A DNA stretch of 64,000 bases from Bacillota bacterium. GTDB taxonomy: Bacteria; Bacillota; Clostridia; Christensenellales; UMGS416. Numbering within the stretch: position 1 is the first letter of the stretch; every line of letters starts with the position of its first letter. Below are positions 25,643 through 33,408 of the stretch, piece by piece. The notes beneath the pieces are model-generated. The model had not been told where the DNA came from, searched no databases, and saw nothing but the letters and a program-made list of their open reading frames with translations. Position numbers and translations under genes: made by a program. Where the stretch lies: contig JAEWRW010000002.1 of assembly GCA_023398815.1 (NCBI GenBank), positions 1-64,000 of the forward strand, in the 5' to 3' direction.

Positions 25643-26682
25643 GGGACGTTGGCAGCCTGGCTGTGGGGAGCCAGCGACTTGCCCTGGGTGCGGGCAAGGA
25701 TTTCCAGCTCACCCATAAGCTTGGTGAACTTCTTGGGCTTCAGGCTCTGGTTGCCGTCACTCATAGCGTGGTCGGGGTCGTTGTGTACCTCAATGAGCAG
25801 CCCGTTGGCCCCGGCGACAACCGCCGTCTTAGCAAGCGGCTCCACCATCCACCAGATGCCGGCGGCGTGGCTCGGGTCCACCATGATGGGCAGGTGGGAG
25901 AGCCTCCGCACCATCGGCACGGCGCTAATATCGAGGGTGTTGCGGGTGTATTTCTCAAAGGTGCGGATGCCCCGCTCGCAGAGGATCACGTTCTCGTTGC
26001 CACCGGCCATAATGTACTCGGCCGACATGAGCCACTCCTCAATGGTGGCGGACATGCCGCGCTTCAGAAGGATGGGCTTCTTGATTTTGCCCAGCTCCTT
26101 GAGCATCTCGAAGTTCTGCATGTTGCGGGTGCCGATCTGTATGATGTCGATGTTCTCCACGAAGCTGTCGAGGGCCTCCAGGCTCACGAGTTCGCTCACA
26201 AGGCCCAGGCCCGTGGCTTCCCGCGCGGCCTTGAGGATTTGAATGCCCTCCTCCCCCAGGCCCTGGAAGCTGTAAGGGGAACTGCGGGGCTTGTAGGCGC
26301 CGCCACGGAGGAACTGCGCCCCGGCCTCCTTGACCGACTGGGCGATGCCAATGACCTGCTCCTCACTCTCCACCGCGCAGGGGCCAGCGATGACGGTCAG
26401 CGTGCTGCCGCCAATCTCCTGCCCGGCGGCGTGGATGACGGTGTCCTCGGGGTGGAACATGCGGTTGGCCCGCTTGTAGGGCTCAGTAACGCGCATGACG
26501 CGGTGAACGATCTCGTTGCTCTCAATGGGCGCCTCGGAGATCTTGTTGGTGTCGCCAATGATGTTGAGAACGGTGTAGTCCATGCCGACAGAGCGCTCCA
26601 CCACCACGCCCAACGAACGCAGATAGGTTGCCAGTTCCTCAATTTTGGACTCGGGTGAGTTTGCTTTCAGGATGATAATCAT
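25633..26682 (-). CDS. aroF: 3-deoxy-7-phosphoheptulonate synthase (type I-beta, AroF/AroG-like)
   Basis: 349 residues. A ferredoxin-like N-terminal regulatory domain (residues 1-70) precedes the KDPG-like barrel with GPCAVESEEQ, KPRSSPYSFQG, QIGTRNMQNFEML and DPSHAAG. It condenses PEP and erythrose-4-phosphate, the committed step. The second ATG (26682) was chosen because AAGGAGG lies 7-8 bases upstream; the first ATG (26688) directly abuts that site. It is the first gene after the T-box leader. Confidence 0.95.
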   Translation of the reverse strand: MIIILKANSPESKIEELATYLRSLGVVVERSVGMDYTVLNIIGDTNKISEAPIESNEIVHRVMRVTEPYKRANRMFHPEDTVIHAAGQEIGGSTLTVIAGPCAVESEEQVIGIAQSVKEAGAQFLRGGAYKPRSSPYSFQGLGEEGIQILKAAREATGLGLVSELVSLEALDSFVENIDIIQIGTRNMQNFEMLKELGKIKKPILLKRGMSATIEEWLMSAEYIMAGGNENVILCERGIRTFEKYTRNTLDISAVPMVRRLSHLPIMVDPSHAAGIWWMVEPLAKTAVVAGANGLLIEVHNDPDHAMSDGNQSLKPKKFTKLMGELEILARTQGKSLAPHSQAANVPWR

Positions 26683-26723
26683 GTTCATTCCTCCTTGTCA
26701 GTTGCCGTTGCCAAAAAACAAAA

Positions 26724-26920
26724 CGGGAGGACCCGCCCTGCGAGTCCTCCCGGTGGTACCACCTAGGTATCGATTATGGCTGTCCAGTCAGACTCTCTTT
26801 ATTCCCATGTGCGCAAATAAACCAGCCGGCGCTAAAAAAGTAGCCCCGGTAGTTAAAATAATAATATGCGCAATTTTGGGTAGAAGCCTGACTCAAAAGG
26901 AGCCTCCGTCAACATCGTTT
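26724..26920 (-). promoter_or_regulatory. T-box leader of the aromatic amino acid operon
   Basis: The T-box core AGGTGGTACCACCG (26764-26751) contains TGGT, which pairs with the ACCA end of a tRNA with discriminator A. It overlaps the 5' arm of a strong terminator (arms 26751-26743 and 26732-26724) followed by TTTTGTTTTTT. Upstream sequence AAAGAGAG and an extended Stem I region complete a leader of about 200 bases. Candidate specifiers TTC (Phe) and TAC (Tyr) both occur in the Stem I region; I cannot decide between them. Discriminator A fits Phe or Tyr better than Trp. Confidence 0.88.
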
Positions 26921-26925
26921 TTTGC

Positions 26926-26954
26926 ATTATATGACCGAAGCGATCGCTTGTCAA
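26926..26954 (-). promoter_or_regulatory. Perfect consensus promoter of the aro operon
   Basis: Minus strand TTGACA (26954-26949), exactly 17 bases, TATAAT (26931-26926). It drives the T-box leader. Confidence 0.92.
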
Positions 26955-27034
26955 CGAGGAAATTCCTGATAATTGATTCGCAAATGCCACTGCGGCGACA
27001 TTTGCGAGTTAAAAGGCTTGCCGAACCTCATCGG

Positions 27035-27173
27035 ATTGCCCGCCGCACAGGTCGCCGGGCAATTTCAAGTATTACAGTCATGCGTGCTTCTGGAAAAACG
27101 TTTTGCCTGCGGGCAGGTTTCGCTGCCTGCCTCACACCGATGTTCGGCTGCCTCCCGCCGGATGAACCGGCGG
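27035..27173 (+). repeat. Dispersed structured intergenic repeat, copy 1
   Basis: An 8-bp perfect stem ATTGCCCG/CGGGCAAT encloses a 13-base loop ending GTCGC. About 90 bases later comes a second hairpin, CCGCCGG-ATGAA-CCGGCGG, at 27155-27173, preceded by a TGCGGGC-type segment. Related copies occur at 32981-33180, 37348-37621 and, inverted, at 49589-49825. Confidence 0.65.
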
Positions 27174-27254
27174 TCGGTTCTTTCCTCTTTCGTCCTTACC
27201 TATTTTTACTTGGGTTTCCTGCCGCTATTTGGAGGGATGGGACTCGCCCTTACA

Positions 27255-27283
27255 TTGCCGCTAACGAATGCCGGGTGTACAAT
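27255..27283 (+). promoter_or_regulatory. Promoter of the alpha/beta hydrolase gene
   Basis: TTGCCG, 17-base spacer, TACAAT preceded by GTG. Confidence 0.7.
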
Positions 27284-27336
27284 GGGCAGGAAGCTGCCCC
27301 GCCCATGGTGGGGCGCACAAGGAAGGAGGCACCAGC

Positions 27337-28329
27337 ATGGTCAGCAAGGAAGCACAAGCGATCATCGATTCGTTGCGGGCAGGCAAAAAGGCGGGCTTTG
27401 AGGCGCGCAGGGCAGTGGCCGAGTCGGGCCAAAATCCTCTGTTGGCAGAGATTGAGGGCATCTACCGCCAGCGGCGGGAGGGCGACGAAAACGCGCGCAA
27501 CCGACCCCTGCCCGATGGGTTGACCCTCAGCTACACCAATGCCGACGGCGTGCCCGGCGAATGGCTGCGCACGTTGCCCATCGACCCGGGCAAACTGCCC
27601 GAACGGGCGATCCTCTTCCTGCATGGCGGCGGGTTCACCACGGGGTCGGCGTTGTCGCGGCGCTTTATGGCCGCCGGCATCGCCCACCACGCCAAGGTGG
27701 ATTCCTTCGCCATCAACTACCGCAAGTGCCCGGAATACCGCTTCCCGGCCCACCTGATGGACTGCGTCACGGCCTTCCTGTGGCTGGTGAAGGAGGGCTA
27801 CCGCCCCGAGCACATCACCGTCATTGGGGAATCTGCCGGGGCCAACCTGGCGGTCTGCCTGCCGCTCTTCCTGCGGGACCGGGGGCTGCCGGTGCCCGGT
27901 GGTGTCTGCGCCGTGTCGCCGGTGGTGGATTTGGATGGCCGCTACGATTCCCGCGTGCTACGCGCCAACCGCGACCCGATGATCGGCGAGTTCTTCGACG
28001 AAGATCGGCTGGAGGACATCCTGCGGGAGTTCAAGACAGCCTCCGCCCAGCCAGACCTCAGCCTTTACTGCACACCCGAAGAGTGCAAAAGCCCCTATGC
28101 CTCCCCCATCCACGGCGATTTCACCGGGTTCCCGCGGCTCATGATCCAGGTAGGCACCGAGGAAATCCTCTACGACGACTCCATCGAGCTGGAAAAGAAG
28201 GCCCGCGAAGCTGGTGTGGACGTGAAGCTGCACATCTGGCCCGAACTCTTCCACTGCTTCTCCCTCTTTGACATGCCCGAGGGCGACGAAGTGCGCCGGG
28301 AGATCGCTGCGTTCGTGCGGGGCGAGTAA
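27337..28329 (+). CDS. Alpha/beta hydrolase, HSL family
   Basis: 330 residues. Hormone-sensitive-lipase-type esterase: oxyanion motif LHGGGF, nucleophile elbow GESAGAN, acidic residue near QVGTEE, and catalytic His in LFHCFSLF. ATG start 8 bases after AAGGAGG. It is monocistronic with its own promoter and terminator. Its substrate (short acyl ester or acetylated compound) cannot be told. The long frame upstream of 27337 is not coding. Confidence 0.9.
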   Translation: MVSKEAQAIIDSLRAGKKAGFEARRAVAESGQNPLLAEIEGIYRQRREGDENARNRPLPDGLTLSYTNADGVPGEWLRTLPIDPGKLPERAILFLHGGGFTTGSALSRRFMAAGIAHHAKVDSFAINYRKCPEYRFPAHLMDCVTAFLWLVKEGYRPEHITVIGESAGANLAVCLPLFLRDRGLPVPGGVCAVSPVVDLDGRYDSRVLRANRDPMIGEFFDEDRLEDILREFKTASAQPDLSLYCTPEECKSPYASPIHGDFTGFPRLMIQVGTEEILYDDSIELEKKAREAGVDVKLHIWPELFHCFSLFDMPEGDEVRREIAAFVRGE

Positions 28330-28338
28330 CGCCGTCTT

Positions 28339-28368
28339 TCGCGTCCGGCGCGGCAGCGTCGGACGCGA
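28339..28368. repeat. TCGCGTCCG palindrome, copy A
   Basis: Arms TCGCGTCCGG and TCGGACGCGA extended by CGC/GCG give a 13-bp stem with a 4-base loop, 9 bases after the hydrolase stop. Related palindromes occur at 32981-33010 and 37348-37377. Confidence 0.65.
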
Positions 28369-28412
28369 GGGCGTGCTGCCACAAGGAATTGTTGCGGCAC
28401 GCCCTTCTCTTT
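28368..28412 (+). terminator. Terminator after hydrolase
   Basis: AGGGCGTGC pairs with GCACGCCCT; imperfect pairing continues inside the stem and TCTCTTTG follows. Confidence 0.75.
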
Positions 28413-28465
28413 GTAAGTGAGTTTGAAATTACGGGGTTTTAGTACAATCGACAGGAGAAAAACTC

Positions 28466-28966
28466 GTGAAAATAGAAACAGAAAGACTAATCATTAGAAC
28501 TCTTATAGAAGCTGATCTGCCTAACTATGAAAAAGTAGTAAATGAAGTCATGCTCACATGTATGAGTGCAAAAGAATTTTTAACATGGAATATTTCTCAT
28601 TATTCAAATATCGACATTATTCATAGTACCGTTTGTTTTGGAATTTTTGACAAAGACGACAATTTCATGGGAATTGTAGGAGCAGGAGAGCATGATGACT
28701 TACACGAACTAGAGATATTTTATGAGCTTATTCCTGATGCCAGAGGTAGAGGGTATGCAACAGAAGCCACAAAAGCAATAACAGCATGGGTTTTTGAGAA
28801 TTTTAACATACCTTTCATTATCGGCACAGCAGGAACAGATAATGTTAAATCTCAAAGCGTATTGGAACGTTGTGGCTACCAATTTATCGACGAAAGGACA
28901 TTATTAGTTCATGTTGAGGGAAGGGAATATAACTTCAATTATTATAGGTGTTATCCGATAAAATAA
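28466..28966 (+). CDS. GNAT N-acetyltransferase, AT-rich (acquired)
   Basis: 166 residues. RimJ/RimL-type GNAT: starts KIETERLIIRTL, acetyl-CoA loop RGRGYATEATKA, and NVKSQSVLERCGY near the C terminus. GTG start after ACAGGAG. Base composition is very unlike the neighbours: two sampled 60-base lines have 14 and 21 G/C, whereas flanking genes are mostly G/C. Codons end in A/T. This indicates recent transfer from a low-GC donor. Substrate unknown. Confidence 0.88.
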   Translation: MKIETERLIIRTLIEADLPNYEKVVNEVMLTCMSAKEFLTWNISHYSNIDIIHSTVCFGIFDKDDNFMGIVGAGEHDDLHELEIFYELIPDARGRGYATEATKAITAWVFENFNIPFIIGTAGTDNVKSQSVLERCGYQFIDERTLLVHVEGREYNFNYYRCYPIK

Positions 28967-29119
28967 GCATTATGCGAAGCATCAAAATCCCAAATCGTCA
29001 CCGAGAGAAAGGCACAGCGGTTGTTACCCAACGCCGCTGACTGGCACATTTAACCCCAGGCTCCCCTGCCTCCCTTGACGCAACACACACCGGACGACAG
29101 ACCACATCCAGCGGGTGGG

Positions 29120-29437
29120 CTACCGCTTACGCAGGCGCTCCATCTCGGCACCGTACTCCCGGTCCATGCGGCTGACGGTGACAAGAATCTGGGCGACGAT
29201 GCCGTAGAACTCCTTGGGGATCTCATCCCCCACATCGAGCTTATTGAGGGCCTGCACCAGCAGCGTGTCGGACACGACCGGCACCTTGTGCTCCAGCGCC
29301 TGGGCCAGAATGCGTTCAGCCACCAGCCCCCGGCCCAGGGCCGAGACCACCGGCGCGGTATCCCGCCCGGCCTGGTAGCTGAGGGCCGCGGCCTCCAGCA
29401 CCTTTTTGGATGGTTTCTTTCCACCGTTCTCACTCAT
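29120..29437 (-). CDS. FlhB C-terminal-like protein (YlqH/FlhX type)
   Basis: 105 residues. It matches only the cytoplasmic C-terminal part of FlhB/YscU export switch proteins (AALSYQAGRDTAPVVSALGRGLVAERIL; VGDEIPKEFYGIVAQIL). No membrane domain is present, and the NPTH autocleavage motif is not visible. Its start overlaps the stop of the FliK-like gene (ATGA). In Bacillus, ylqG-ylqH form the same pair outside the flagellar operon. Function is not established. Confidence 0.85.
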   Translation of the reverse strand: MSENGGKKPSKKVLEAAALSYQAGRDTAPVVSALGRGLVAERILAQALEHKVPVVSDTLLVQALNKLDVGDEIPKEFYGIVAQILVTVSRMDREYGAEMERLRKR

Positions 29438-31587
29438 AGTGTGATGTCCAACCTCCCCTGGGGTACGGGTTCCTCCTCGGCTGCCTGCGGGGCGGTCAGC
29501 GGCGTCACCGGCCGCTCGATGACCTGTAACCGCAGGTCGCCCAGCCGGTAGCCGATGGCCTGCATGGCGTTGGCCAGGTCGGGCAGGTAGCCGTTGACGT
29601 GGCCCACCAGGTCGGGCCGCTCCACGCCAAAGCGCAGCCGCACGGTCTTTTTGCTCACGTGCACCGCCGTCTCCAGGTGGCCCATGTGGTCGGTGTCCAG
29701 GGCGATGAGGATGTTGGCGTTTTCAGGGTCGATCTTTTTGCGGCCCTTGCCGTTCTTCATTACATAGAGCTCCACCGTGCGGGTGCGGTCGTTCATCTGC
29801 ACGGGGATCTGCTGATAGGCGTACTGGTTGATGTCGGAGATGAGGCTGGCGGTGGTGTTCATGCGCTGCACCTGGCGAGCGGCGTCACGGTCGCCGGGCA
29901 CGGCGGTGTCCAGCCGGGCGGCCAACTCCTGCAGGTGGGTGTTGCGCTCGGCAGCCGCTTGCTGCAGCTGCCCGCCGGCGTCGGCCGCGGCACCCACCGC
30001 CACAAAGAGCGAAGCCACCGTGCGAATGAGCCGGGGCAGGCCGTCGTCGTCACCTGCTGCTGCGGTTGCGGCCATCTGCGTGCCCACGAGGGCACGCAAT
30101 TGGTCGAGCACCGTGCCCAGCAGCTGCCGTACGGCCGGTTGGTCAGCGGTTGGCAGGGTTTGCACAAATGCCTCCAGCTGGGCGGTGGCCTCCTGCGGTG
30201 GCAACAGCAGCGAATCGAGCAGCAGGCCAGCTGCCTGCCCCTCGCTGCCGGCCTGAGCCAACGCGAGCAGCGCCGGCTGGGCCTGCTGCATCTGTTGGGC
30301 CGGCTGACCCTCAAAGGCCAGGGCCACCAGACTGTTGAGCTCACTGGCACCGTCGGCCATCGGGGTGGGTTGAGGCGTCGGCATGGCCACCCCCTCCGCC
30401 CCATCGGTCAAGGGCGCGGGAACCATGCCTGCCGGCAAGGGAGCCGGCGTGGGTGCCCCGGTGGAAAGGGGGATGGTGGGCACTGCCTGGCCCTGCCCTT
30501 CCGCCACCAGGGGTGTCACCTGGGACGGTACGGCGCTGTGGTTTGTGGGCAGCGGCACGGTTGCCGTTACCGCTGCCTCCCCCTGCGGCATGGCCAGAGC
30601 AGCGGTTTGCCCATCCGGCATCGTCTCTACCCCTAACACCGCAGCCGTGGACATGGCGCTCAGGCTCTGCAGCAGAGGATCTGCTGCTGCGGGCATGGTG
30701 CTCGAGCTCTGTGGCAGGGGCATTGGGGCAGTAGGCGTGGCATCCGTGCCTTGCGGCTGCGGCGCTGCGGCCAATGCTCCCGTTTGTGTTGACAGCCCTG
30801 CCTGCGGCTGAGCCCCCTGCGCAGCAATGGTATTTGACTGACTCTGGTCAACAATAGCGGTTGGATTTGTCCCCGTCTGTCCGCCGGTGATGACCGCGGG
30901 CTGGGGTGTCTGGGTCGACTGCGCCATATCGGCGATGAGCGCTGAGAGCTGGGCCGCACTGTTGCTCTGCCCCTCCCCCCGGTAGACCTGCAGGCGGTTC
31001 AGCAGGGTCTCTGCCAAGGCCTGCAGGTCGTCACCCAGGTGGTAGCCCGCCACCAACCGCAACAGGGCGTCCACCTGCTCCCGCCCGGCAGGGATGCGGT
31101 TGGCCGCCAGGAACGCCGCGCCATCAGGCCCTAACTCGGGGAATTCGCGCAGCAGGGCCACGGCCCGACCCATGGTTTCGCCATCGGGCTGGGCCTGCCA
31201 GCGGGACAGCGCCGCATAGAGCGCCCGGTTGTCCTCGGTGGGCTTCACCCCCAGGCGCAGCAGCGCCATATCGGTGGTCTGCTCGCCGCCCAGCAGCTGG
31301 GCTTCCGATGGCTCCTGGCTCAAAAGCTGCATGATCTCCGTGCCATCCATGCTGCCGGTGACCCGCAGCGTGACGGTGGAGCCTGGCGAGAGCAGCACGT
31401 CATCCGCCGGCAGGGCATTGAGGAGCCTGCCGTTATCCAGCCGCACCTGCAGCCTCTCTCCGTCGGCCAGCATCACCTGCCCACGCAGCAATTCCCCCGG
31501 CCGGTAGCTGAGCGTCGGAATCATCCGCGCCTGCGTGGCGGGGTCCAGCTGCTGGCGCATGCTGTTGACGACCACATCAACCTTCAT
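29434..31587 (-). CDS. FliK-like hook-length-control domain protein (YlqG type)
   Basis: 717 residues. The N-terminal 160 residues and the C-terminal 180 residues are ordered; the middle (about 230-420) is a low-complexity linker rich in Ala, Pro, Thr and Gln. The C-terminal domain (QQIPVQMNDRTRTVELYVMK; LIALDTDHMGHLETAV; VRLRFGVERPDL) is FliK-like. It is coupled to the FlhB-like gene. No flagellar genes are in the window, so the pair may act outside hook assembly. ATG start with GGGAGG; a TATAAT lies at 31629-31624. Confidence 0.82.
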   Translation of the reverse strand: MKVDVVVNSMRQQLDPATQARMIPTLSYRPGELLRGQVMLADGERLQVRLDNGRLLNALPADDVLLSPGSTVTLRVTGSMDGTEIMQLLSQEPSEAQLLGGEQTTDMALLRLGVKPTEDNRALYAALSRWQAQPDGETMGRAVALLREFPELGPDGAAFLAANRIPAGREQVDALLRLVAGYHLGDDLQALAETLLNRLQVYRGEGQSNSAAQLSALIADMAQSTQTPQPAVITGGQTGTNPTAIVDQSQSNTIAAQGAQPQAGLSTQTGALAAAPQPQGTDATPTAPMPLPQSSSTMPAAADPLLQSLSAMSTAAVLGVETMPDGQTAALAMPQGEAAVTATVPLPTNHSAVPSQVTPLVAEGQGQAVPTIPLSTGAPTPAPLPAGMVPAPLTDGAEGVAMPTPQPTPMADGASELNSLVALAFEGQPAQQMQQAQPALLALAQAGSEGQAAGLLLDSLLLPPQEATAQLEAFVQTLPTADQPAVRQLLGTVLDQLRALVGTQMAATAAAGDDDGLPRLIRTVASLFVAVGAAADAGGQLQQAAAERNTHLQELAARLDTAVPGDRDAARQVQRMNTTASLISDINQYAYQQIPVQMNDRTRTVELYVMKNGKGRKKIDPENANILIALDTDHMGHLETAVHVSKKTVRLRFGVERPDLVGHVNGYLPDLANAMQAIGYRLGDLRLQVIERPVTPLTAPQAAEEEPVPQGRLDITL

Positions 31588-31908
31588 GTACGGTACTGCC
31601 TCCCTGCAACTTACATCCTATTCATTATATATCGTGCCGTTGCGCCCCAGCCATAATGAAAAAGGCGCATTTCCCGCAGGGGGCAGCGGGCACCACCATT
31701 CCAACCACCTCTGCTCGTTAGCATGAAATTGTTCTCCATCGTCCTCTGCTCAGCCACCGGTCTGGGATTTATTACACAATAACAATATTTAGAACGTTTC
31801 AATTAGCATCATATTACCATGAAGTAGTACGTTCTTGTTGAGTTCGTGCCGCCTGCTGGCACGGGCGCCCCCAACGGGGTATAATCGCGCTGAAACTAGG
31901 AGTGAGGT
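31588..31908. other. Divergent intergenic region
   Basis: It holds the minus-strand TATAAT (31629-31624) for the FliK-like gene and the plus-strand TATAAT (31880-31885) for the oxidoreductase gene. The middle is moderately AT-rich; I see no gene or known RNA there. Confidence 0.5.
31880..31885 (+). promoter_or_regulatory. -10 box of Gfo/Idh/MocA gene
   Basis: TATAAT with a weak CTGGCA -35 18 bases upstream. Confidence 0.6.
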
Positions 31909-32970
31909 GTGTTTTCCATGGAGTTGAAACTGGGAATCATCGGCTTTGGCGGCATGGCCCACTGGCACAAGCAAAACGCGCCGCGAGCCGGCGTGCAGGT
32001 GCTGGCGGCCTATGACATCGACCCGAAACGACTGCAGATGGCTCGGGACGAGGGTCTGAAGGCCTATGACACGCTGGAGGGCCTGCTGGCCGACCAGGAG
32101 ATCAATTTTGTGCTGGTCGCCACCCCCAACCAGGTGCACAAGGAACTGGCCATCGCGGCGCTGCGGGCCGGCAAGAACGTGATGGTGGAAAAGCCCGCCA
32201 CCCTTTCGGTGGCCGACTGGGACGAAATGGTTGCCGTCAGCCGCGAGTGCGGGCGCATCCTCACCGTCCACCAAAACCGCCGCTGGGACAAGGACTACCG
32301 CACCATGCGCCAGGTCGTGCGCGACGGCGAGTTGGGCAAGGTCTACTCCATCGAGAGCCGGGTGTTTGGCACCGGCGGCGCGCTTTTCGGCTGGCGCGCG
32401 TTCCAGGAGTTTGGCGGCGGCATGGTACTCGACTGGGGCGTCCACCTGGTGGACCAGGCGCTGGACATGTACCCCGACCGCAAGGTCGTGGGCGTGTACA
32501 CCAAGCTCATGTCCCTGCTGGGGCAGGAGGTTGACGACTACGTCAAGATCATACTGGAGTTTGAAGGCGGCCTGCTCTACACGGTGGAGATCGGCACCTA
32601 TGCCTTCCGCAAGCTCCCGCGCTGGTATGTCATCGGCGATGGTGGCACGCTGCAGATCGACGACTTCGGCTGCGAGGTGGGTGGCTACACCAAGCCGCGC
32701 CACACCGATGTGCCCGTTGCACCCATCGTGGTGATGACCCCCGCCGGTCCCACCCGCATGATGGCCCCCCGCCCGCCGGAGACCCAGGAGGACTTCCCCC
32801 TGCCCACGGTGTCGGCCGAGTGGACCGAGCTCTATGGCAACCTCATCGATGTGCTGAACGGCAAGAGTGAGCTCATCGTGTCGCCAGCCACCGTGCGTCG
32901 TACGCTGCAGGTGCTGGAGGCCATCTTCCAGTCCGCCCGCGAGGGGCAGTCCCTGAAAGTCAGCCTGTAA
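31909..32970 (+). CDS. Gfo/Idh/MocA family oxidoreductase
   Basis: 353 residues. N-terminal Rossmann loop GIIGFGGMAHWH, conserved VEKPATLS with the catalytic Lys, and the C-terminal beta-sheet domain (GGGMVLDWGVHLVDQAL) with a GxxxDxGxH-like signature. It oxidises or isomerises a sugar or inositol-type substrate using NAD(P). GTG 31909 has AGGAG 6 bases upstream; ATG 31918 is a close alternative. Monocistronic, followed by a palindrome at 32981. Confidence 0.88.
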   Translation: MFSMELKLGIIGFGGMAHWHKQNAPRAGVQVLAAYDIDPKRLQMARDEGLKAYDTLEGLLADQEINFVLVATPNQVHKELAIAALRAGKNVMVEKPATLSVADWDEMVAVSRECGRILTVHQNRRWDKDYRTMRQVVRDGELGKVYSIESRVFGTGGALFGWRAFQEFGGGMVLDWGVHLVDQALDMYPDRKVVGVYTKLMSLLGQEVDDYVKIILEFEGGLLYTVEIGTYAFRKLPRWYVIGDGGTLQIDDFGCEVGGYTKPRHTDVPVAPIVVMTPAGPTRMMAPRPPETQEDFPLPTVSAEWTELYGNLIDVLNGKSELIVSPATVRRTLQVLEAIFQSAREGQSLKVSL

Positions 32971-33408
32971 ACCGATCCTGTCGTGTCCGTCGCCGTGGCG
33001 ACGGACACGATTCAGACAATCGTGCTTGAATCGGCCACCACGTATGTCGCCGGCCGATTTTTGCTTTCCACCTCATGCCAGACTATAAAAGAACGATTCC
33101 GCCCACCGGCGGGGTTTTGTTTTGTCTTGTGCTATGCATATTCATACCTCCCGCCGAATAAATCGTCGGTCGGTTCCATCCATCCTTCCCGTCCATGTTT
33201 TTGGGACGGCGGGCCCGAGAAACACTCCCCTGCCTTTTTTGCGTAGCAGGGCGGCGATGGGCACCGGCGTTTTGCCCGGAATGACCGTGTCTTTGCCTTA
33301 CAGCAACATATACCAAACAATGCATTTGACAGCGGGATGAAAATCGGATACTCTCATTTTTCGGTATGCACTTATGCAATGATACAAATGAACGGACGGG
33401 AACAAAGC
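32971..33408. other. Intergenic region with structured repeat
   Basis: It contains repeat copy 2 (32981-33180), several shorter GC hairpins between 33180 and 33300, and a TTGACA-17-TACTCT promoter candidate (33326-33354) for the SulP gene. No gene is supported. Confidence 0.5.
32981..33180 (+). repeat. Dispersed structured intergenic repeat, copy 2
   Basis: It begins with a 14-bp palindrome (32981-32994 / 32997-33010, arms TCGTGTCCGTCGCC). Then comes an 8-bp stem AATCGGCC/GGCCGATT (33029-33059) around a loop ending GTCGCC, and a CTCCCGCCGAAT...TCGGTCGGTTCC segment near 33148-33176 that aligns with 27152-27180 of copy 1. Confidence 0.6.

Larger units (their letters stand above)
26955..27336. 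other. Intergenic region with structured repeat
   Basis: Between the aro promoter and the hydrolase. It contains one copy of the dispersed structured repeat (27035-27173) and the hydrolase promoter. No gene is supported. Confidence 0.6.
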
